The notes: a model not told the origin generated them from the letters alone. A stretch of 64,000 bases of DNA from Pseudorhizobium flavum (GCF_902502825.2 NZ_LR723670.1:2914001-2978000); one strand, 5' to 3'; positions 45,676 through 56,348 are shown, numbered from the stretch's first letter. Numbers and translations are program-made.

Positions 45676-46596
45676 CTACCAGGCGATCACCTCGCCACCG
45701 CGATAGCGTTCCACTTCCTCCAGAAGCCAGGAGCGGAAGGCGACCACGGGACGGAAGTCCGTCTTGGTGAGGGGCGCAACCGCATAATAGGCGCTCGGGC
45801 TGCGCACCTGATGCGGATAGGCCTGCACCAGTTGGCCTGTCGCGAGTTCTGAATCGATCAGGAAGAGCGGCATCAGCGCGACGCCCAGTCCGGCCGCACA
45901 GGCCTGCGCGACGCTGCCAAACTGTTCGAACCGCATGCCCTGTGCAGGTCCGCCGGCAATGCCCATGCTCTGGAACCAGTGAACCCAGGCACCGGGCCGA
46001 GAAGCCATATGCAACAGCGGCAGGTTCAGGATATCTTCCGGACGCGTGATTGGGTGCTCCGCAAGGAAGGCGGGGCTGCAGATCGGCGCAACCATTTCCT
46101 CCATCAGGAAGGTACAGTCGGCGCCCGGCCAGTCGGGCTGGCCGATGTGGACCGCCATGTCGATGCCGTCCCGATCGAAGTCGAAGATACCGATGCGGGT
46201 GGCGAAGTTCAGCGTGATCTCCGGATGCCGGGCGACGAAGCCTGGAATGCGGGGCATCAGCCAGCGGGTGCCGAAGGTCGGGAGGATCGCGAGGTTCAGG
46301 GTGTCGCTATGCCGTTTTGTCATGGCCTGCAGCGAGGCAGACCGTATCTGCGATAAGGCGGCACCGACCGATTTCGCGTATTCCGCCCCCGCCGATGTCA
46401 GCACGACGCCGCGGCTCGTTCGCTCGAAGAGGAGAATGCCCAACAGGTCTTCGAGCCCGGAAACCTGCCGGCTGATTGCGCCTTGCGTCAGAGCGAGCTC
46501 CTCCGCGGCCGCCGAAAAGCTGCGGAGGCGCGCAACGGATTCGAATGCCGCAAGCGCAGCAGTGGAGGGAAGCAGTCGTCGACTGAGGCTGGTCAT
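45676..46596 (-). CDS. LysR-family regulator, GcvA-like
   Basis: This 306-residue LysR regulator has the helix-turn-helix FSAAAEELALTQGAISRQVS and the FERTSRGVVLTSAG stretch, and is closest by eye to the GcvA group. It is divergent from glutaryl-CoA dehydrogenase, the arrangement seen for GcdR-type activators, with only 98 bases between the starts. It could also affect the dipeptidase operon downstream. Confidence 0.9.
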   Translation of the reverse strand: MTSLSRRLLPSTAALAAFESVARLRSFSAAAEELALTQGAISRQVSGLEDLLGILLFERTSRGVVLTSAGAEYAKSVGAALSQIRSASLQAMTKRHSDTLNLAILPTFGTRWLMPRIPGFVARHPEITLNFATRIGIFDFDRDGIDMAVHIGQPDWPGADCTFLMEEMVAPICSPAFLAEHPITRPEDILNLPLLHMASRPGAWVHWFQSMGIAGGPAQGMRFEQFGSVAQACAAGLGVALMPLFLIDSELATGQLVQAYPHQVRSPSAYYAVAPLTKTDFRPVVAFRSWLLEEVERYRGGEVIAW

Positions 46597-46694
46597 GTCC
46601 AGTATTACTATCAGTCATGGGAGAATGAGTAAACGCGCCTTGCCGTGTCAAAGGCGCTGACCGATAATCCGGCAACAACAATTGGAGGCTTACC

Positions 46695-47882
46695 GTGAGC
46701 GGACGTGCAGCATTTTCCTGGGAAGACCCCTTCCTTCTCGACGACCAGTTGATCGATGAAGAGCGCATGATCCGCGACGCGGCAGCCGCTTTCGGCAAGT
46801 CGGAACTCCTGCCTCGCATTCAGGAAGCCTATCTCAACGAAACGACCGAGCCGGAACTCTTCCGCCTGATGGGCCAGGCCGGACTTCTGGGTGTGACGCT
46901 GCCGGAGAAATATGGGGCGGCGGATGCAAGCTACGTCGCCTACGGGCTGGTTGCGCGCGAAGTCGAGCGTGTCGACAGCGGCTATCGTTCGATGATGAGC
47001 GTCCAGTCCTCGCTGGTGATTTATCCGATCTACGCCTATGGCTCCGAGGAGCAGAAGGACAAGTACCTGCCCGGGCTGGTCTCCGGCGAATTGATTGGCT
47101 GCTTCGGACTGACGGAGCCGGATGCCGGCTCCGATCCCGGCGGCATGAAGACCCGCGCCGAGAAGATCGACGGCGGCTATCGCCTGCGCGGCTCCAAGAT
47201 GTGGATTTCCAACGCGCCGATCGCGGATGTCTTCGTCATCTGGGCAAAATCGGAAGCCCATAACAATGAGATCCGCGGCTTCGTGCTGGAAAAGGGCATG
47301 AAGGGCCTGTCGGCGCCTAAGATCGGCGGCAAGCTGTCGCTGCGTGCCTCGATCACGGGTGAGATCGTCATGGAGGGCGTCGAAGTTGGTGAAGATGCAC
47401 TGATTCCCAACGTCTCCGGACTCAAAGGGCCTTTCGGCTGCCTCAACCGTGCCCGCTACGGCATCTCCTGGGGCGTCATGGGTGCGGCGGAAGACTGCTG
47501 GTTCCGCGCCCGCCAGTATGGCCTTGATCGTAAGCAGTTCGGCAAGCCGCTCGCCGGCACCCAGCTCTACCAGAAGAAGCTCGCCGACATGCAGAGCGAG
47601 ATCGCCCTCGGCCTGCAGGCATCGCTCCGCGTCGGCCGCCTGATGGACGAGAAGAAGATGGCGCCGGAAATGATCTCGATCGTCAAGCGCAACAATTGCG
47701 GCAAGGCGCTCGACATCGCCCGCCAGGCGCGCGACATGCATGGTGGCAATGGCATCCAGATCGAGTATCACGTCATGCGCCACGCGCAGAACCTCGAGAC
47801 GGTCAACACCTATGAGGGCACGCATGACGTCCATGCGCTGATCCTCGGCCGTGCCCAGACTGGCATCCAGGCTTTCTTCTGA
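46695..47882 (+). CDS. gcdH: Glutaryl-CoA dehydrogenase
   Basis: This FAD enzyme oxidises and decarboxylates glutaryl-CoA to crotonyl-CoA in lysine, hydroxylysine and tryptophan breakdown. The 395-residue protein has the acyl-CoA dehydrogenase stretches [17 protein letters not shown] and KMWISNAP, and the catalytic Glu374 in [17 protein letters not shown]. The Tyr-Glu-Gly-Thr-His arrangement and the conserved RARYGISWG match glutaryl-CoA rather than short-chain enzymes. The start is GTG at 46695 with TTGGAGG upstream. The divergent LysR gene probably controls it. Confidence 0.94.
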   Translation: MSGRAAFSWEDPFLLDDQLIDEERMIRDAAAAFGKSELLPRIQEAYLNETTEPELFRLMGQAGLLGVTLPEKYGAADASYVAYGLVAREVERVDSGYRSMMSVQSSLVIYPIYAYGSEEQKDKYLPGLVSGELIGCFGLTEPDAGSDPGGMKTRAEKIDGGYRLRGSKMWISNAPIADVFVIWAKSEAHNNEIRGFVLEKGMKGLSAPKIGGKLSLRASITGEIVMEGVEVGEDALIPNVSGLKGPFGCLNRARYGISWGVMGAAEDCWFRARQYGLDRKQFGKPLAGTQLYQKKLADMQSEIALGLQASLRVGRLMDEKKMAPEMISIVKRNNCGKALDIARQARDMHGGNGIQIEYHVMRHAQNLETVNTYEGTHDVHALILGRAQTGIQAFF

Positions 47883-48102
47883 TGCACTGAATCTATGCCG
47901 CCGACATAGGCCGCCGGTGTCGTCGGGGGCCTTGGATCGATCTGCAGGAAGGCCTATGTGAAGGAAGCGGAAAGAGCGATCTTGCCGCTGTTCACGCCAA
48001 TTCCCGGGGCGCTCCTCCGGCGTCATGCCAGCAGGATCGGCTGCCGGCATGTCCGCTTCGGCACCACCGGCTCCGGTCTTCCAGATCACGAAGGTTTACG
48101 CG

Positions 48103-49539
48103 ATGCACTCCTATCCCGACGTTCAGCTCTTTATCGATGGCACCTGGCGCGACGCCGCCGGCGGCGAGACCATTCCTGTTTCGGATCCGGCTACGGAAGA
48201 GGTGATCGGCAAGATTGCACACGCCCGTCAGGCGGATCTCGACCTGGCGCTTGAAGCGGCTGAACGCGGCTTCAAGACCTGGCGGGAGACCTCGCCCCTC
48301 GAGCGTTCGAAGATCATGCGCAAGGCCGCCCAGCTGCTGCGCGAACGCGTCGGCTACGTCTCCTGGCTGATGACCCGCGAACAGGGCAAGCCTCTGGCAC
48401 AGTCCAAGGCCGAGATCCTCGGTGCGGCCGACACGATCGACTGGTTTGCCGAAGAGGGCCGTCGAACCTATGGGCAGGTCATCCCGTCGCGCTTCAGCGG
48501 CGTAGCGCAGATGACGGTGAAGCTCCCCGTCGGCCCCGTTGCCGCCTTCACGCCCTGGAACTTCCCGATCAACCAGATCGTCCGCAAGCTCTCCGCAGCG
48601 CTCTGCACCGGCTGCTCGATCATCGTCAAGGCACCCGAGGAAACGCCCGCCTCCCCGGCGGAACTGATCCGCGTCTTCGTTGACGCCGGGGTGCCGGCGG
48701 GTGTCGTGAACCTCGTCTACGGTATTCCGTCGGAGATCTCCGAATACCTGATCCCGCATCCGGTCATCCGCAAGATCTCCTTCACCGGCTCCACTCCGGT
48801 GGGTAAGCACCTGGCAGCCCTGGCGGGCAAGCACATGAAGCGCGCCACGATGGAGCTCGGCGGACATGCCCCGGCGATCATCTTCGACGATGCCGATCTG
48901 GAAAAGGCAATCGAGGTGACCGCGGCCGCGAAGTACCGCAATGCAGGCCAGGTCTGCGTCGCACCCACCCGCTTCCTGGTTCAGGATGGTATCGCCGATC
49001 GCTTCCTCGAAGGTTTCGTGAAGGCGTCCCAGGCGATCAAGGTGGGCAACGGGCTGGAGGAAGGCGTGACCATGGGCCCGCTTGCCAACGAACGTCGCAT
49101 CCCCGCCATGGAGGAGATGATCCAGGATGCCGTTTCCCAGGGCGCGGACCTGAAGACCGGCGGCAAGCGGATCGGCAACAAGGGCCATTTCTTCGAACCG
49201 ACTGTGCTCGCGAACGTGCCCACTTCGGCAAAGATGATGAACGACGAGCCGTTCGGTCCGCTCGCCATCATCAACCGCTTCTCCTCGGTCGAGGACGCAC
49301 TCGAGGAAGCGAACCGCCTGCCGTTCGGGCTCGCCTCCTACGCTTTCACGGGTTCCGTGAAGACGGCGCACGCGCTGAGCCGCAACATGGAGGCCGGCAT
49401 GCTGACCATCAACCACAATGGCCTCTCCATCCCGGAAGTGCCCTTCGGCGGCATCAAGGATTCCGGATACGGCACGGAAGGCGGCTCGGAAGCAGTCGAG
49501 GCCTACCTGGAGACCCGTTTCGTCACCCAGATGAACTGA
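48103..49539 (+). CDS. NAD(P)-dependent aldehyde dehydrogenase, succinate-semialdehyde type
   Basis: This 478-residue aldehyde dehydrogenase has Asn153 in TPWNFP, the general base Glu251 in MELGGHAP and catalytic Cys285 in [11 protein letters not shown]. The last pattern and the length are close to GabD-type succinate-semialdehyde and glutarate-semialdehyde dehydrogenases. Next to gcdH, glutarate semialdehyde from lysine breakdown is a good candidate substrate. ATG at 48103 fits the family start; an in-frame upstream ATG at 48025 adds a proline-rich unlikely leader. A clear terminator follows the stop. Confidence 0.9.
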   Translation: MHSYPDVQLFIDGTWRDAAGGETIPVSDPATEEVIGKIAHARQADLDLALEAAERGFKTWRETSPLERSKIMRKAAQLLRERVGYVSWLMTREQGKPLAQSKAEILGAADTIDWFAEEGRRTYGQVIPSRFSGVAQMTVKLPVGPVAAFTPWNFPINQIVRKLSAALCTGCSIIVKAPEETPASPAELIRVFVDAGVPAGVVNLVYGIPSEISEYLIPHPVIRKISFTGSTPVGKHLAALAGKHMKRATMELGGHAPAIIFDDADLEKAIEVTAAAKYRNAGQVCVAPTRFLVQDGIADRFLEGFVKASQAIKVGNGLEEGVTMGPLANERRIPAMEEMIQDAVSQGADLKTGGKRIGNKGHFFEPTVLANVPTSAKMMNDEPFGPLAIINRFSSVEDALEEANRLPFGLASYAFTGSVKTAHALSRNMEAGMLTINHNGLSIPEVPFGGIKDSGYGTEGGSEAVEAYLETRFVTQMN

Positions 49540-49560
49540 GGCGTCCTCGCGCTATGCAGA

Positions 49561-49592
49561 AAGGCCGGCGTATCGATTCGCCGGCCTTTTTA
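49561..49592 (+). terminator. Rho-independent terminator of the aldehyde dehydrogenase gene
   Basis: The stem AAGGCCGGCG / CGCCGGCCTT with an 8-base loop is followed by T residues. It lies between two convergent genes and may act for the sulfate importer too. Confidence 0.9.
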
Positions 49593-49602
49593 CGTATCTC
49601 GC

Positions 49603-50625
49603 CTACTCGGCAGCAAACACCTGCGCCCGCCGCAGCGTCACGAAACCCTGCTCGCCCGCTCGGATCGCCAGTTCGGGCTCCACGTCGAATTCCAGATGTT
49701 CGCTTTCGACCGTGATCGCCATGACGCGACGTCCGCCAGGCCGATCGAGGACACGCGTGATGGTCGCAGCGATACCCGGCCCCGTAGGTGACCAATCGAG
49801 ATCACCGGGACGCGCGTAGACCTCCGCCGCGCCATCTTCCACGCCACGAGCAGGCACCGAAGCGCCTCCCGAATAGGCGATGCCGCCGCGCACCTCCGCC
49901 GAAAACCGGTTCGCGTCACCGAGGAAGCGGGTCACGAAGGCAGACTTCGGATCGCGGCAAACAGTCTCCGGCGTTCCCTGCTGCACGATCGTCCCCTCGT
50001 TCAGGATCACCACCCGGTCCGCAAGGTCGAGGGCCTCTTCCTGGTCGTGGGTCACGAAGAGCGTGGTAATCCCGAGCTCGTCGTGGATCTCCCGCAGCCA
50101 GCGCCGCAGATCGCGGCGAACGGCGGCATCGAGTGCGCCGAACGGTTCGTCGAGCAGCAGCACCTTCGGATCAACGGCGAGAGCCCGGGCAAGCGCCACA
50201 CGCTGACGCTGCCCGCCGGAAATCTGTGCCGGGAACCGTTCGCCCAGACCCTCCAGTCGCACGAGCCGCAACAGATCCTCGACGCGCTGGGCGATCACCG
50301 CCTTCCCGCGCTTGACCTTCGAGACCTTCATCCCGAAGGCGATGTTCTCCGCCACCGTCATGTGCGGGAAGAGCGCATAGTGCTGGAAGACGAAGCCCAC
50401 GCCCCGCTCGCGTACCGGAATGTCCGTCGCGTCCTGCTCCCCAAAATAGATGTGCCCGCCATCGGCGTATTCGAGGCCGGCGACCATGCGCAGGATCGTC
50501 GTCTTGCCGGAACCCGACGGCCCGAGCAGGGCGACCAGCTCACCGCTCTCGATGTCCAGCGAGACGTCCCGGACGGCGCGAAAGGTATCGAAGGTTTTGA
50601 CGACGTGCTCGAGGCGGATCTTCAT
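49603..50625 (-). CDS. cysA: Sulfate/thiosulfate ABC transporter ATP-binding protein
   Basis: This 340-residue ATPase powers sulfate import. Walker A is GPSGSGKTT, the signature [15 protein letters not shown], Walker B VLLLDEPFGALD and the H-loop VTHDQEEAL. The C-terminal regulatory domain has the family stretch EVYARPGDLDWSP. It starts by ATGA overlap with cysW and is the last gene of the operon. Confidence 0.93.
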   Translation of the reverse strand: MKIRLEHVVKTFDTFRAVRDVSLDIESGELVALLGPSGSGKTTILRMVAGLEYADGGHIYFGEQDATDIPVRERGVGFVFQHYALFPHMTVAENIAFGMKVSKVKRGKAVIAQRVEDLLRLVRLEGLGERFPAQISGGQRQRVALARALAVDPKVLLLDEPFGALDAAVRRDLRRWLREIHDELGITTLFVTHDQEEALDLADRVVILNEGTIVQQGTPETVCRDPKSAFVTRFLGDANRFSAEVRGGIAYSGGASVPARGVEDGAAEVYARPGDLDWSPTGPGIAATITRVLDRPGGRRVMAITVESEHLEFDVEPELAIRAGEQGFVTLRRAQVFAAE

Positions 50626-51518
50626 GGCTTTGGCTCCACGGCAGGCACAACCGGCGCAGACAAGGCGGGACGACGAACACGTCCCGCACCCTGCCGCTCC
50701 AGCGCGACCTTGGCGATGATGGTGAATACGGCGATGACCGCCAGTATGGAGGCCGAGGCGAAGGCGCCGGCCGCCTGATAGTCATGGTAGAGCAGCTCGA
50801 TATGCAGCGGCAGCGTGTTGGTCTGGCCGCGGATATTACCGGACACGACGGACACGGCACCGAACTCGCCCATCACCCGGGCATTGCAGAGCACCACCCC
50901 GTAGAGCAGGGCCCACTTGATGTTCGGAAGCGTAACGGAAAAGAAGGTTCGCCAGCCCGATGCGCCGAGCGAGGTCGCAGCTTCCTCAAGATCCCGCCCC
51001 TGCGCCTGCATCAGCGGGATAAGTTCACGCGCCACGAAGGGTGCGGTGACGAACATGGAGGCAAGCACGATGCCGGGCAGCGCGAACAGCACCTTCACAT
51101 CGTAGGCGTCGAACAGTGGCCCGAGATAACCCTGCAAACCGTAAACGAAGAGGTAGGCGACACCGGCGACGATCGGTGAGATCGAGAACGGGATCTCGAT
51201 CACAACCAGCAGGAAACGGCGACCGGGGAAGTCGAACTTGGTGATCGCCCAGGCTGCGGCCACCCCGAAGATCGTATTGATCGGGACGGCGATCAGCGCG
51301 GTTACCACCGTCAGGAAAATGGCGTGGCGCGTGTCGGGATGAACGAGGGTCGAGGCATAGACGCGCCAGCCTTCCGAGAAGGCTTCGAACCCGATGACGA
51401 TGAGCGGCGCCAGGATCAGGAGCGCGCCGATGATCAGTACGACCGCGATCAGGGACCGGCGGAATAGTGGCTGGTCGCCGACGCGCGGCGGCTTGCGGCC
51501 GGGATGGACGGCAGACAT
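50622..51518 (-). CDS. cysW: Sulfate ABC transporter permease CysW
   Basis: This 298-residue inner-membrane permease has six hydrophobic segments and the coupling region EEAATSLGASGWRTFFSVTLPN (key residues EEAATSLGA), then CNARVMGEFGAVSVVSGNIRGQ, typical of CysW. The longer open frame upstream is a shadow of cysT. It begins two bases after the cysT stop. A C-terminal proline-rich tail of about 20 residues is present. Confidence 0.93.
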   Translation of the reverse strand: MSAVHPGRKPPRVGDQPLFRRSLIAVVLIIGALLILAPLIVIGFEAFSEGWRVYASTLVHPDTRHAIFLTVVTALIAVPINTIFGVAAAWAITKFDFPGRRFLLVVIEIPFSISPIVAGVAYLFVYGLQGYLGPLFDAYDVKVLFALPGIVLASMFVTAPFVARELIPLMQAQGRDLEEAATSLGASGWRTFFSVTLPNIKWALLYGVVLCNARVMGEFGAVSVVSGNIRGQTNTLPLHIELLYHDYQAAGAFASASILAVIAVFTIIAKVALERQGAGRVRRPALSAPVVPAVEPKP

Positions 51519-51520
51519 CG

Positions 51521-52342
51521 TCAGTTCCTCACGGTGTAGCGCAAGGCCCGCGCCTGCAGCAGGTTGGTAATCGCCAGCATTGCAAAGGCCGTGAAGAGCA
51601 GGACGGAGGCGATGGCGGCGGCGGCCTGGTAGTCGTATTCCTCCAGGCGGATGAAGACGAGAAGAGCCGTGATCTCCGTCGACATGGGCTGATTGCCCGC
51701 GATGAAGATGATGGCACCGAACTCGCCCAGCGAGCGCGCGAAGGAGAGCGACAGCCCGGCCAAGAGCGCCGGCTTCAGCAGGGGAAAGATCACCTTCCGG
51801 AAGATCGTCCAGTCCGAGCCGCCCAGTGATTGCCCTGCCTCTTCCAGCGCCGGATCGAGATCCTCCAGCACCGGCTGCACCGTCCGCACGATGAACGGCA
51901 GCGACGTAAAGCACATGGCGATCATGATGCCGAGCGGCGTGTAGGCGACTTTGATACCCAGGTCGGAAAGGACCGAGCCGAACCAGCCGTTACTGGCGAA
52001 CAGCGCGGTCAGCGAAATCCCCGCAACGGCAGTGGGCAAGGCGAAAGGGAGGTCGACCATGGCATCGACGAGCCGCCAGCCAGGGAAGCGGTAGCGGGTC
52101 AGGACCCAGGCCAGCGCCAGACCGAAGACTAGGTTGAACGCCGTCGCGCCCAGTGCAGTGAGCACCGTCACGCGGTAGCTTGCCACCGCCCGCGGCGACG
52201 AGATGATCGACCAGTAATCGGCAGGACCAAGGCTGGCCGCCTTGAAGATCAGTGCCGTGAGGGGCAGCACCACGATCAGGCCGACATAGAAGAGTGTGAC
52301 GCCGAGCGAAAGTGACAGTCCCGGCAGGACATTGCGTCTCAA
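51521..52342 (-). CDS. cysT: Sulfate ABC transporter permease CysT
   Basis: This 273-residue permease begins with the family-like VLPGLSLSLGVTLFYVGLIV and has the coupling region EEAGQSLGGSDWTIFRKVIFP followed by FARSLGEFGAIIFIAGN (quoted in pieces), which identifies CysT (CysU). It follows the binding-protein gene with a strong stem-loop between. Confidence 0.93.
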   Translation of the reverse strand: MRRNVLPGLSLSLGVTLFYVGLIVVLPLTALIFKAASLGPADYWSIISSPRAVASYRVTVLTALGATAFNLVFGLALAWVLTRYRFPGWRLVDAMVDLPFALPTAVAGISLTALFASNGWFGSVLSDLGIKVAYTPLGIMIAMCFTSLPFIVRTVQPVLEDLDPALEEAGQSLGGSDWTIFRKVIFPLLKPALLAGLSLSFARSLGEFGAIIFIAGNQPMSTEITALLVFIRLEEYDYQAAAAIASVLLFTAFAMLAITNLLQARALRYTVRN

Positions 52343-52371
52343 GCGTATTCCCCTGTTCTTGGAATGCGAAA

Positions 52372-52395
52372 CCCGACGGTCTTTCGACCGCCGGG
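52372..52395 (-). repeat. Stem-loop between sulfate-binding protein and cysT
   Basis: Read on the minus strand, CCCGGCGGTC pairs with GACCGTCGGG around a GAAA tetraloop, with one G-T wobble, followed by TTT. It is a likely attenuator or RNA stabiliser. Confidence 0.75.
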
Positions 52396-52416
52396 AGGGT
52401 CGTCTTGGGAGACGGA

Positions 52417-53403
52417 TCAGCGGCTGCCGTACAGCGTGTCGAGAATGGCGCCGGAGGCGAAGTGCTCCTCCTGGATCTTGCTCCAGCCACCGAAGACATC
52501 ATCGACGTTGACGAGACGAATCTCCGGGAACTGGTCCTTGAATTCGGCGGAAACCGTTTCATTATGGACACGGTGGCCAAATTCGGCGGCAATCCGTTGC
52601 CCTTCTTCCGTATAGAGGAAGTCGAGATAGCTCTTTGCGAGATCGCGGGAGCCACGCTTGTCCACCACCTTGTCGACAATCGCCACCGGGAACTCCGCAA
52701 GCAGGCTGACGGACGGCACGACCGCGTCGAACTTGTCTTCGCCATACTGCTTGGCAATGGCGCGGGTCTCGGCCTCGAACGTGATAATCACATCGCCGAT
52801 CTCGCGCTCGACGAAGGTGGTCGTTGCGGCGCGGCCGCCGGTGTCGAAGACGGGGACGTTGTCGAAGATCTTGCTGATGAACGCTTCGACCTTCTCCTCG
52901 TCTCCACCAAAGGCTTCCTTCGCGTAAGCGGTTGCCGCGAGATAGGTGTAGCGGGCATTGCCCGAGGTCTTCGGGTTCGGGAAGATCACCTGCACGTCGT
53001 CGCGCGCTAGGTCGTTCCAGTCCTTGATGTTCTTCGGGTTGCCCTCGCGCACCAGAAAGGACGGGAAGGAGTAGAAGGGGGAGGCGCTGTTGGGGAAATC
53101 CTGCTGCCAGTCATCCAAGACGAAACCCTGCTTCACCAGGAAGTCGATGTCCGTGACCTGGTTGAAGGTGACGACATCCGCTTCCAGTCCCTCGACGATC
53201 GCACGGGCCTGCTTCGACGTACCGGCATGCGACTGGTCGATGGTGACGCCGGGATTCTGCTTCACAAAGGCTTCGTTCTCCGCGGCAAAAATTTCGCGGG
53301 CGATGTCATAGGACGCGTTGAGGAGGGTAGTCGGCGACTGCGCAAAGGCCGGCGCGGCAAACAGGGCGGCGAGAGCAGTGCCAAGGACGAGGAGGCGGTT
53401 CAT
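52417..53403 (-). CDS. Sulfate ABC transporter, periplasmic binding protein
   Basis: This 328-residue Sbp/CysP-type protein binds sulfate in the periplasm. The signal peptide (about 21 residues) ends at AFA before QSPTTLLNASYDIARE. Conserved stretches are NPKTSGNARYTYLAA and the ATTTFVEREIGDVIITFE region, with GTSKQARAIVEGLEADVVTF early on (quoted up to 20 residues). ATG at 53403 has GGAG upstream. It leads the cysTWA operon. Sbp and CysP are hard to tell apart by eye, so no symbol is given. Confidence 0.92.
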   Translation of the reverse strand: MNRLLVLGTALAALFAAPAFAQSPTTLLNASYDIAREIFAAENEAFVKQNPGVTIDQSHAGTSKQARAIVEGLEADVVTFNQVTDIDFLVKQGFVLDDWQQDFPNSASPFYSFPSFLVREGNPKNIKDWNDLARDDVQVIFPNPKTSGNARYTYLAATAYAKEAFGGDEEKVEAFISKIFDNVPVFDTGGRAATTTFVEREIGDVIITFEAETRAIAKQYGEDKFDAVVPSVSLLAEFPVAIVDKVVDKRGSRDLAKSYLDFLYTEEGQRIAAEFGHRVHNETVSAEFKDQFPEIRLVNVDDVFGGWSKIQEEHFASGAILDTLYGSR

Positions 53404-53574
53404 GGAGGTCTCCGGAATTCGTTGATGTCCGGAAGGTACCGATTGATCCTTGCGACTGCGAGGAACCGGTGCCCCACGCCGCAGCCCGCATGGGAATTCT
53501 GTTCCTTTTATCGGTAGCCGCACGACAGATATCTCCCACCGCCAGGAGATAAGCCCACCTTGGGAATACGATAC

Positions 53575-54636
53575 TCAGAGGCGATGGTCGGGAAACAGGC
53601 TGCCGTGCTTGCCGCCGAGATAGGCGTCGATGCTCTCCGCCTGCACCTCATCGAGGCTTGCGGGCGACCACTGCGGGTTGCGGTCCTTGTCGATGATTGC
53701 CGCACGCACCCCTTCGTAGAAGTCGTGATTGCGCAGAAGCTCCACGCCCGCGCCGAACTCCCGTTCGAGGCATTCCACGAGCCCCGAGCTCTGGCGTCCG
53801 GCGCGCAGCAGGCGCAATGTCAGCTTTAGGCTGGTCGGCGAACGCTTGAGCATTGTGTCGCGGGTGGTGGCGGCGAACTCCCCACCCTCATGGGCGAGTG
53901 CTTCAAGGATGTCTTCGACACGGTCGAAGCCAAAGCAGCGATCGATCACCGACCGGTTCTTCTCGAGGGCGCTCTCTGTAGTCGGAACTGAAAAACGAGC
54001 AATCGTCGCTTCGACGCTTCCGTCGTCTGCTTCTCCAGAGAGCGCCCCGATTGCTTCCACCAGCGCATCCAGTCGATCCGACGGTACAAGAGTATCGGCA
54101 AGTCCGGCATAGATCGCACCGGCTGCGTCGACTTCGATGCCGGTCAGCCCCATCCAGGTTCCGACGTCTCCCGGTGCCTTCGGAAGGAGCCAGGTAGCAC
54201 CCACATCCGGAAAATAGCCGATGCCGGTCTCTGGCATGGCAAGCCGCGTCCGCTCCGTCACGATGCGATGACGGCCATGCGCCGAAAGCCCGACACCGCC
54301 CCCCATGGTGATGCCGTCCATCAGAACGACATACGGCTTCGGGTAGTGTGAAATGGCATAATTGAGGGGAAATTCCTCGCGCCAGAAGCGGGTTGCTTCG
54401 GGATCGCTACGCTGTCCCATGTCATAGAGCACGCGGATGTCGCCGCCGGCACAGAGGCCCCTCTCGCCTTCTCCCTTCAGGATGACAGCTTGGATGGAAG
54501 CATCGTCCAGATACTGCTCCATCGCCTCCCGAATTGCGCGAACCATTGGCAGATTGAGGCTGTTCAGCGCCTTAGGCCGATTGAGCCGGATCACCGCAGC
54601 CGATCCCACCCTGTCGAGAATGACTTCGTCGCTCAT
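53575..54636 (-). CDS. 3-hydroxyisobutyryl-CoA hydrolase (crotonase superfamily)
   Basis: This 353-residue protein hydrolyses 3-hydroxyisobutyryl-CoA in valine breakdown. It has the crotonase oxyanion stretch CAGGDIRVLY and the VLMDGITMGGGVGLSAHG segment, then MPETGIGYFPDVGATWLLPK, which is typical of the hydrolase rather than of enoyl-CoA hydratases. The length of about 350 residues also fits HIBCH. It stands next to a branched-chain amino acid type importer, which agrees with a role in valine use. The GMC oxidoreductase gene is just upstream on the same strand. Confidence 0.92.
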   Translation of the reverse strand: MSDEVILDRVGSAAVIRLNRPKALNSLNLPMVRAIREAMEQYLDDASIQAVILKGEGERGLCAGGDIRVLYDMGQRSDPEATRFWREEFPLNYAISHYPKPYVVLMDGITMGGGVGLSAHGRHRIVTERTRLAMPETGIGYFPDVGATWLLPKAPGDVGTWMGLTGIEVDAAGAIYAGLADTLVPSDRLDALVEAIGALSGEADDGSVEATIARFSVPTTESALEKNRSVIDRCFGFDRVEDILEALAHEGGEFAATTRDTMLKRSPTSLKLTLRLLRAGRQSSGLVECLEREFGAGVELLRNHDFYEGVRAAIIDKDRNPQWSPASLDEVQAESIDAYLGGKHGSLFPDHRL

Positions 54637-54652
54637 CGCCCTGCCTCCCTGT

Positions 54653-56248
54653 TCATCGATTGTCCGCCAGAATCATCTCCGCCGCCTTCTCGGCAATCAT
54701 GATAGTCGGGGAATTGGTGTTGCCGGAAATGATATTCGGCATGATCGACGCATCCGCTACGCGCAGCCGTCCGACTGCTCGCAGCCTCAGGCGCGGATCG
54801 ACAACGCTGTCGGGATCGGCTCCCATGCGCACGGTGCCGACTGGGTGAAAGATGGTCGTCCCGATATCGCCCGCCGCCTTTTCGAGATCGGCGTCGCTCT
54901 CGTAGCTCGGCCCCGGCTTGTACTCCTCCGGATGATAGCGCGCGAAGGACGGCTTGCGGACGATCTCCCGCGTCAGCCGGATCGCCTTGACCGCAACTTC
55001 GCGGTCGGCCGGTGACGACAGGTAGTTCGGCTTGATCGCCGGCGCTGCGGCAAAGTCGCTGCTCTTTACATGAACCGAGCCGCGGCTTTCCGGCCTTAGG
55101 TTGCACACGCTCGCAGTCATAGCCGGGAACCCATGCACAGGGTCGCCGAACTTGTCCAGAGAGACAGGCTGGATGTGGTATTGCAGGTCGGGCATCTCCT
55201 TGTCCGGGCCCGATCGCGTGAAGATCCCAAGCTGGCTCGGCGCCATGGACATCGGCCCTGAGCGGCGGAAGGCGTATTCGAGACCGATCGCCGCCTTGCC
55301 GATGAGGCGGGATGCCTTCTCGTTGAGCGTCGGGACGCCCGTCACCTTGTAGACCATGCGCAGTTGCAGGTGATCCTGCAGGTTCTCGCCGACGCCCTTC
55401 ACCTCCTTGACGACCTCGATCCCGGCCTGCTGCAGCACGTCCCCGCGGCCGATCCCGGAGAGTTCGAGGATCTGTGGCGATCCGATGGAACCGGCACTCA
55501 GGATGGTTTCGCGGGAGGCGAAGGCTCGCTTTGCAACTCCGCCATGCTGGAATTCGATGCCCTTCACCTCGCCGCCCTCGACGATCAGGCGCCGTGCATG
55601 GGCCTTGGTCAGGACAGTCAGGTTGCGCCTTCCCTTGGCCGGGCGAAGGAAGGCCTTGGAGGTGTTCCAGCGTATCCCCGACCGCTGATTCACGTCGAAA
55701 TATCCAGAACCCTCGTTGGAGCCGCGGTTGAAGTCTTCGGTGATCGGGATGCCGGCCTCCTCGGCCGCTTTCTGGAAGGCATCGAGCACCGCCCAGCGCA
55801 CCCGCGACTTCTCCACCCGCCATTCCCCGCCGGCGCCGTGGAGGTCGTCGGCGCCACGGTAATGGTCCTCCGATTTCTTGAAATAGGGCAGCACATCGTC
55901 CCACCCCCAGCCTTCGCAACCCAGCTGACGCCAAAGGTCATAATCTCGCCCCTGGCCGCGCATGTAGATCATGCCGTTGATGGATGAGCAGCCGCCGAGC
56001 AGCTTGCCGCGCGGATAGGAGAGCGAGCGGCCGTTCAGCCCCTCTTCCTTCTCGGTGGTGAAGCACCAGTCGGTGCGCGGGTTGTTGATGCAGTAGAGAT
56101 AGCCGACGGGGATGTGCACCCAGTGATAATTGTCGGTGCCGCCGGCTTCCAAGAGCAGCACACGGTTGCGGCTGTCGGCCGACAGCCGATTGGCGAGCAC
56201 GCATCCCGCGCTTCCCGCCCCCACGACGATGTAGTCGTACTGTTCCAT
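54653..56248 (-). CDS. GMC-family FAD-dependent oxidoreductase (choline/alcohol dehydrogenase type)
   Basis: This 531-residue flavoenzyme has the N-terminal FAD-binding fold [18 protein letters not shown], the GMC signature [20 protein letters not shown] (20 residues) and the C-terminal active-site region [11 protein letters not shown] and [20 protein letters not shown]. This is the choline dehydrogenase/alcohol dehydrogenase type; the substrate cannot be read from sequence. ATG at 56248 has GGAG seven bases upstream. Downstream the hydrolase gene starts 16 bases after its stop, so the two are cotranscribed. Confidence 0.9.
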   Translation of the reverse strand: MEQYDYIVVGAGSAGCVLANRLSADSRNRVLLLEAGGTDNYHWVHIPVGYLYCINNPRTDWCFTTEKEEGLNGRSLSYPRGKLLGGCSSINGMIYMRGQGRDYDLWRQLGCEGWGWDDVLPYFKKSEDHYRGADDLHGAGGEWRVEKSRVRWAVLDAFQKAAEEAGIPITEDFNRGSNEGSGYFDVNQRSGIRWNTSKAFLRPAKGRRNLTVLTKAHARRLIVEGGEVKGIEFQHGGVAKRAFASRETILSAGSIGSPQILELSGIGRGDVLQQAGIEVVKEVKGVGENLQDHLQLRMVYKVTGVPTLNEKASRLIGKAAIGLEYAFRRSGPMSMAPSQLGIFTRSGPDKEMPDLQYHIQPVSLDKFGDPVHGFPAMTASVCNLRPESRGSVHVKSSDFAAAPAIKPNYLSSPADREVAVKAIRLTREIVRKPSFARYHPEEYKPGPSYESDADLEKAAGDIGTTIFHPVGTVRMGADPDSVVDPRLRLRAVGRLRVADASIMPNIISGNTNSPTIMIAEKAAEMILADNR

Positions 56249-56318
56249 TCCGCGTCTCCAAAGGCTCGCCGTCACCACAGACGAAGCCTGCAGTCCAGTT
56301 GCCTCGATTTTATGCGAT

Positions 56319-56340
56319 GGACGCGCGCTCAGGCGCGTCC
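56319..56340. repeat. Stem-loop between livM and the GMC gene
   Basis: GGACGCGC and GCGCGTCC pair around a 6-base loop. There is no T-run in either direction; it may separate the importer transcript from the downstream enzyme genes. Confidence 0.55.
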
Positions 56341-56348
56341 GGTCCGCC

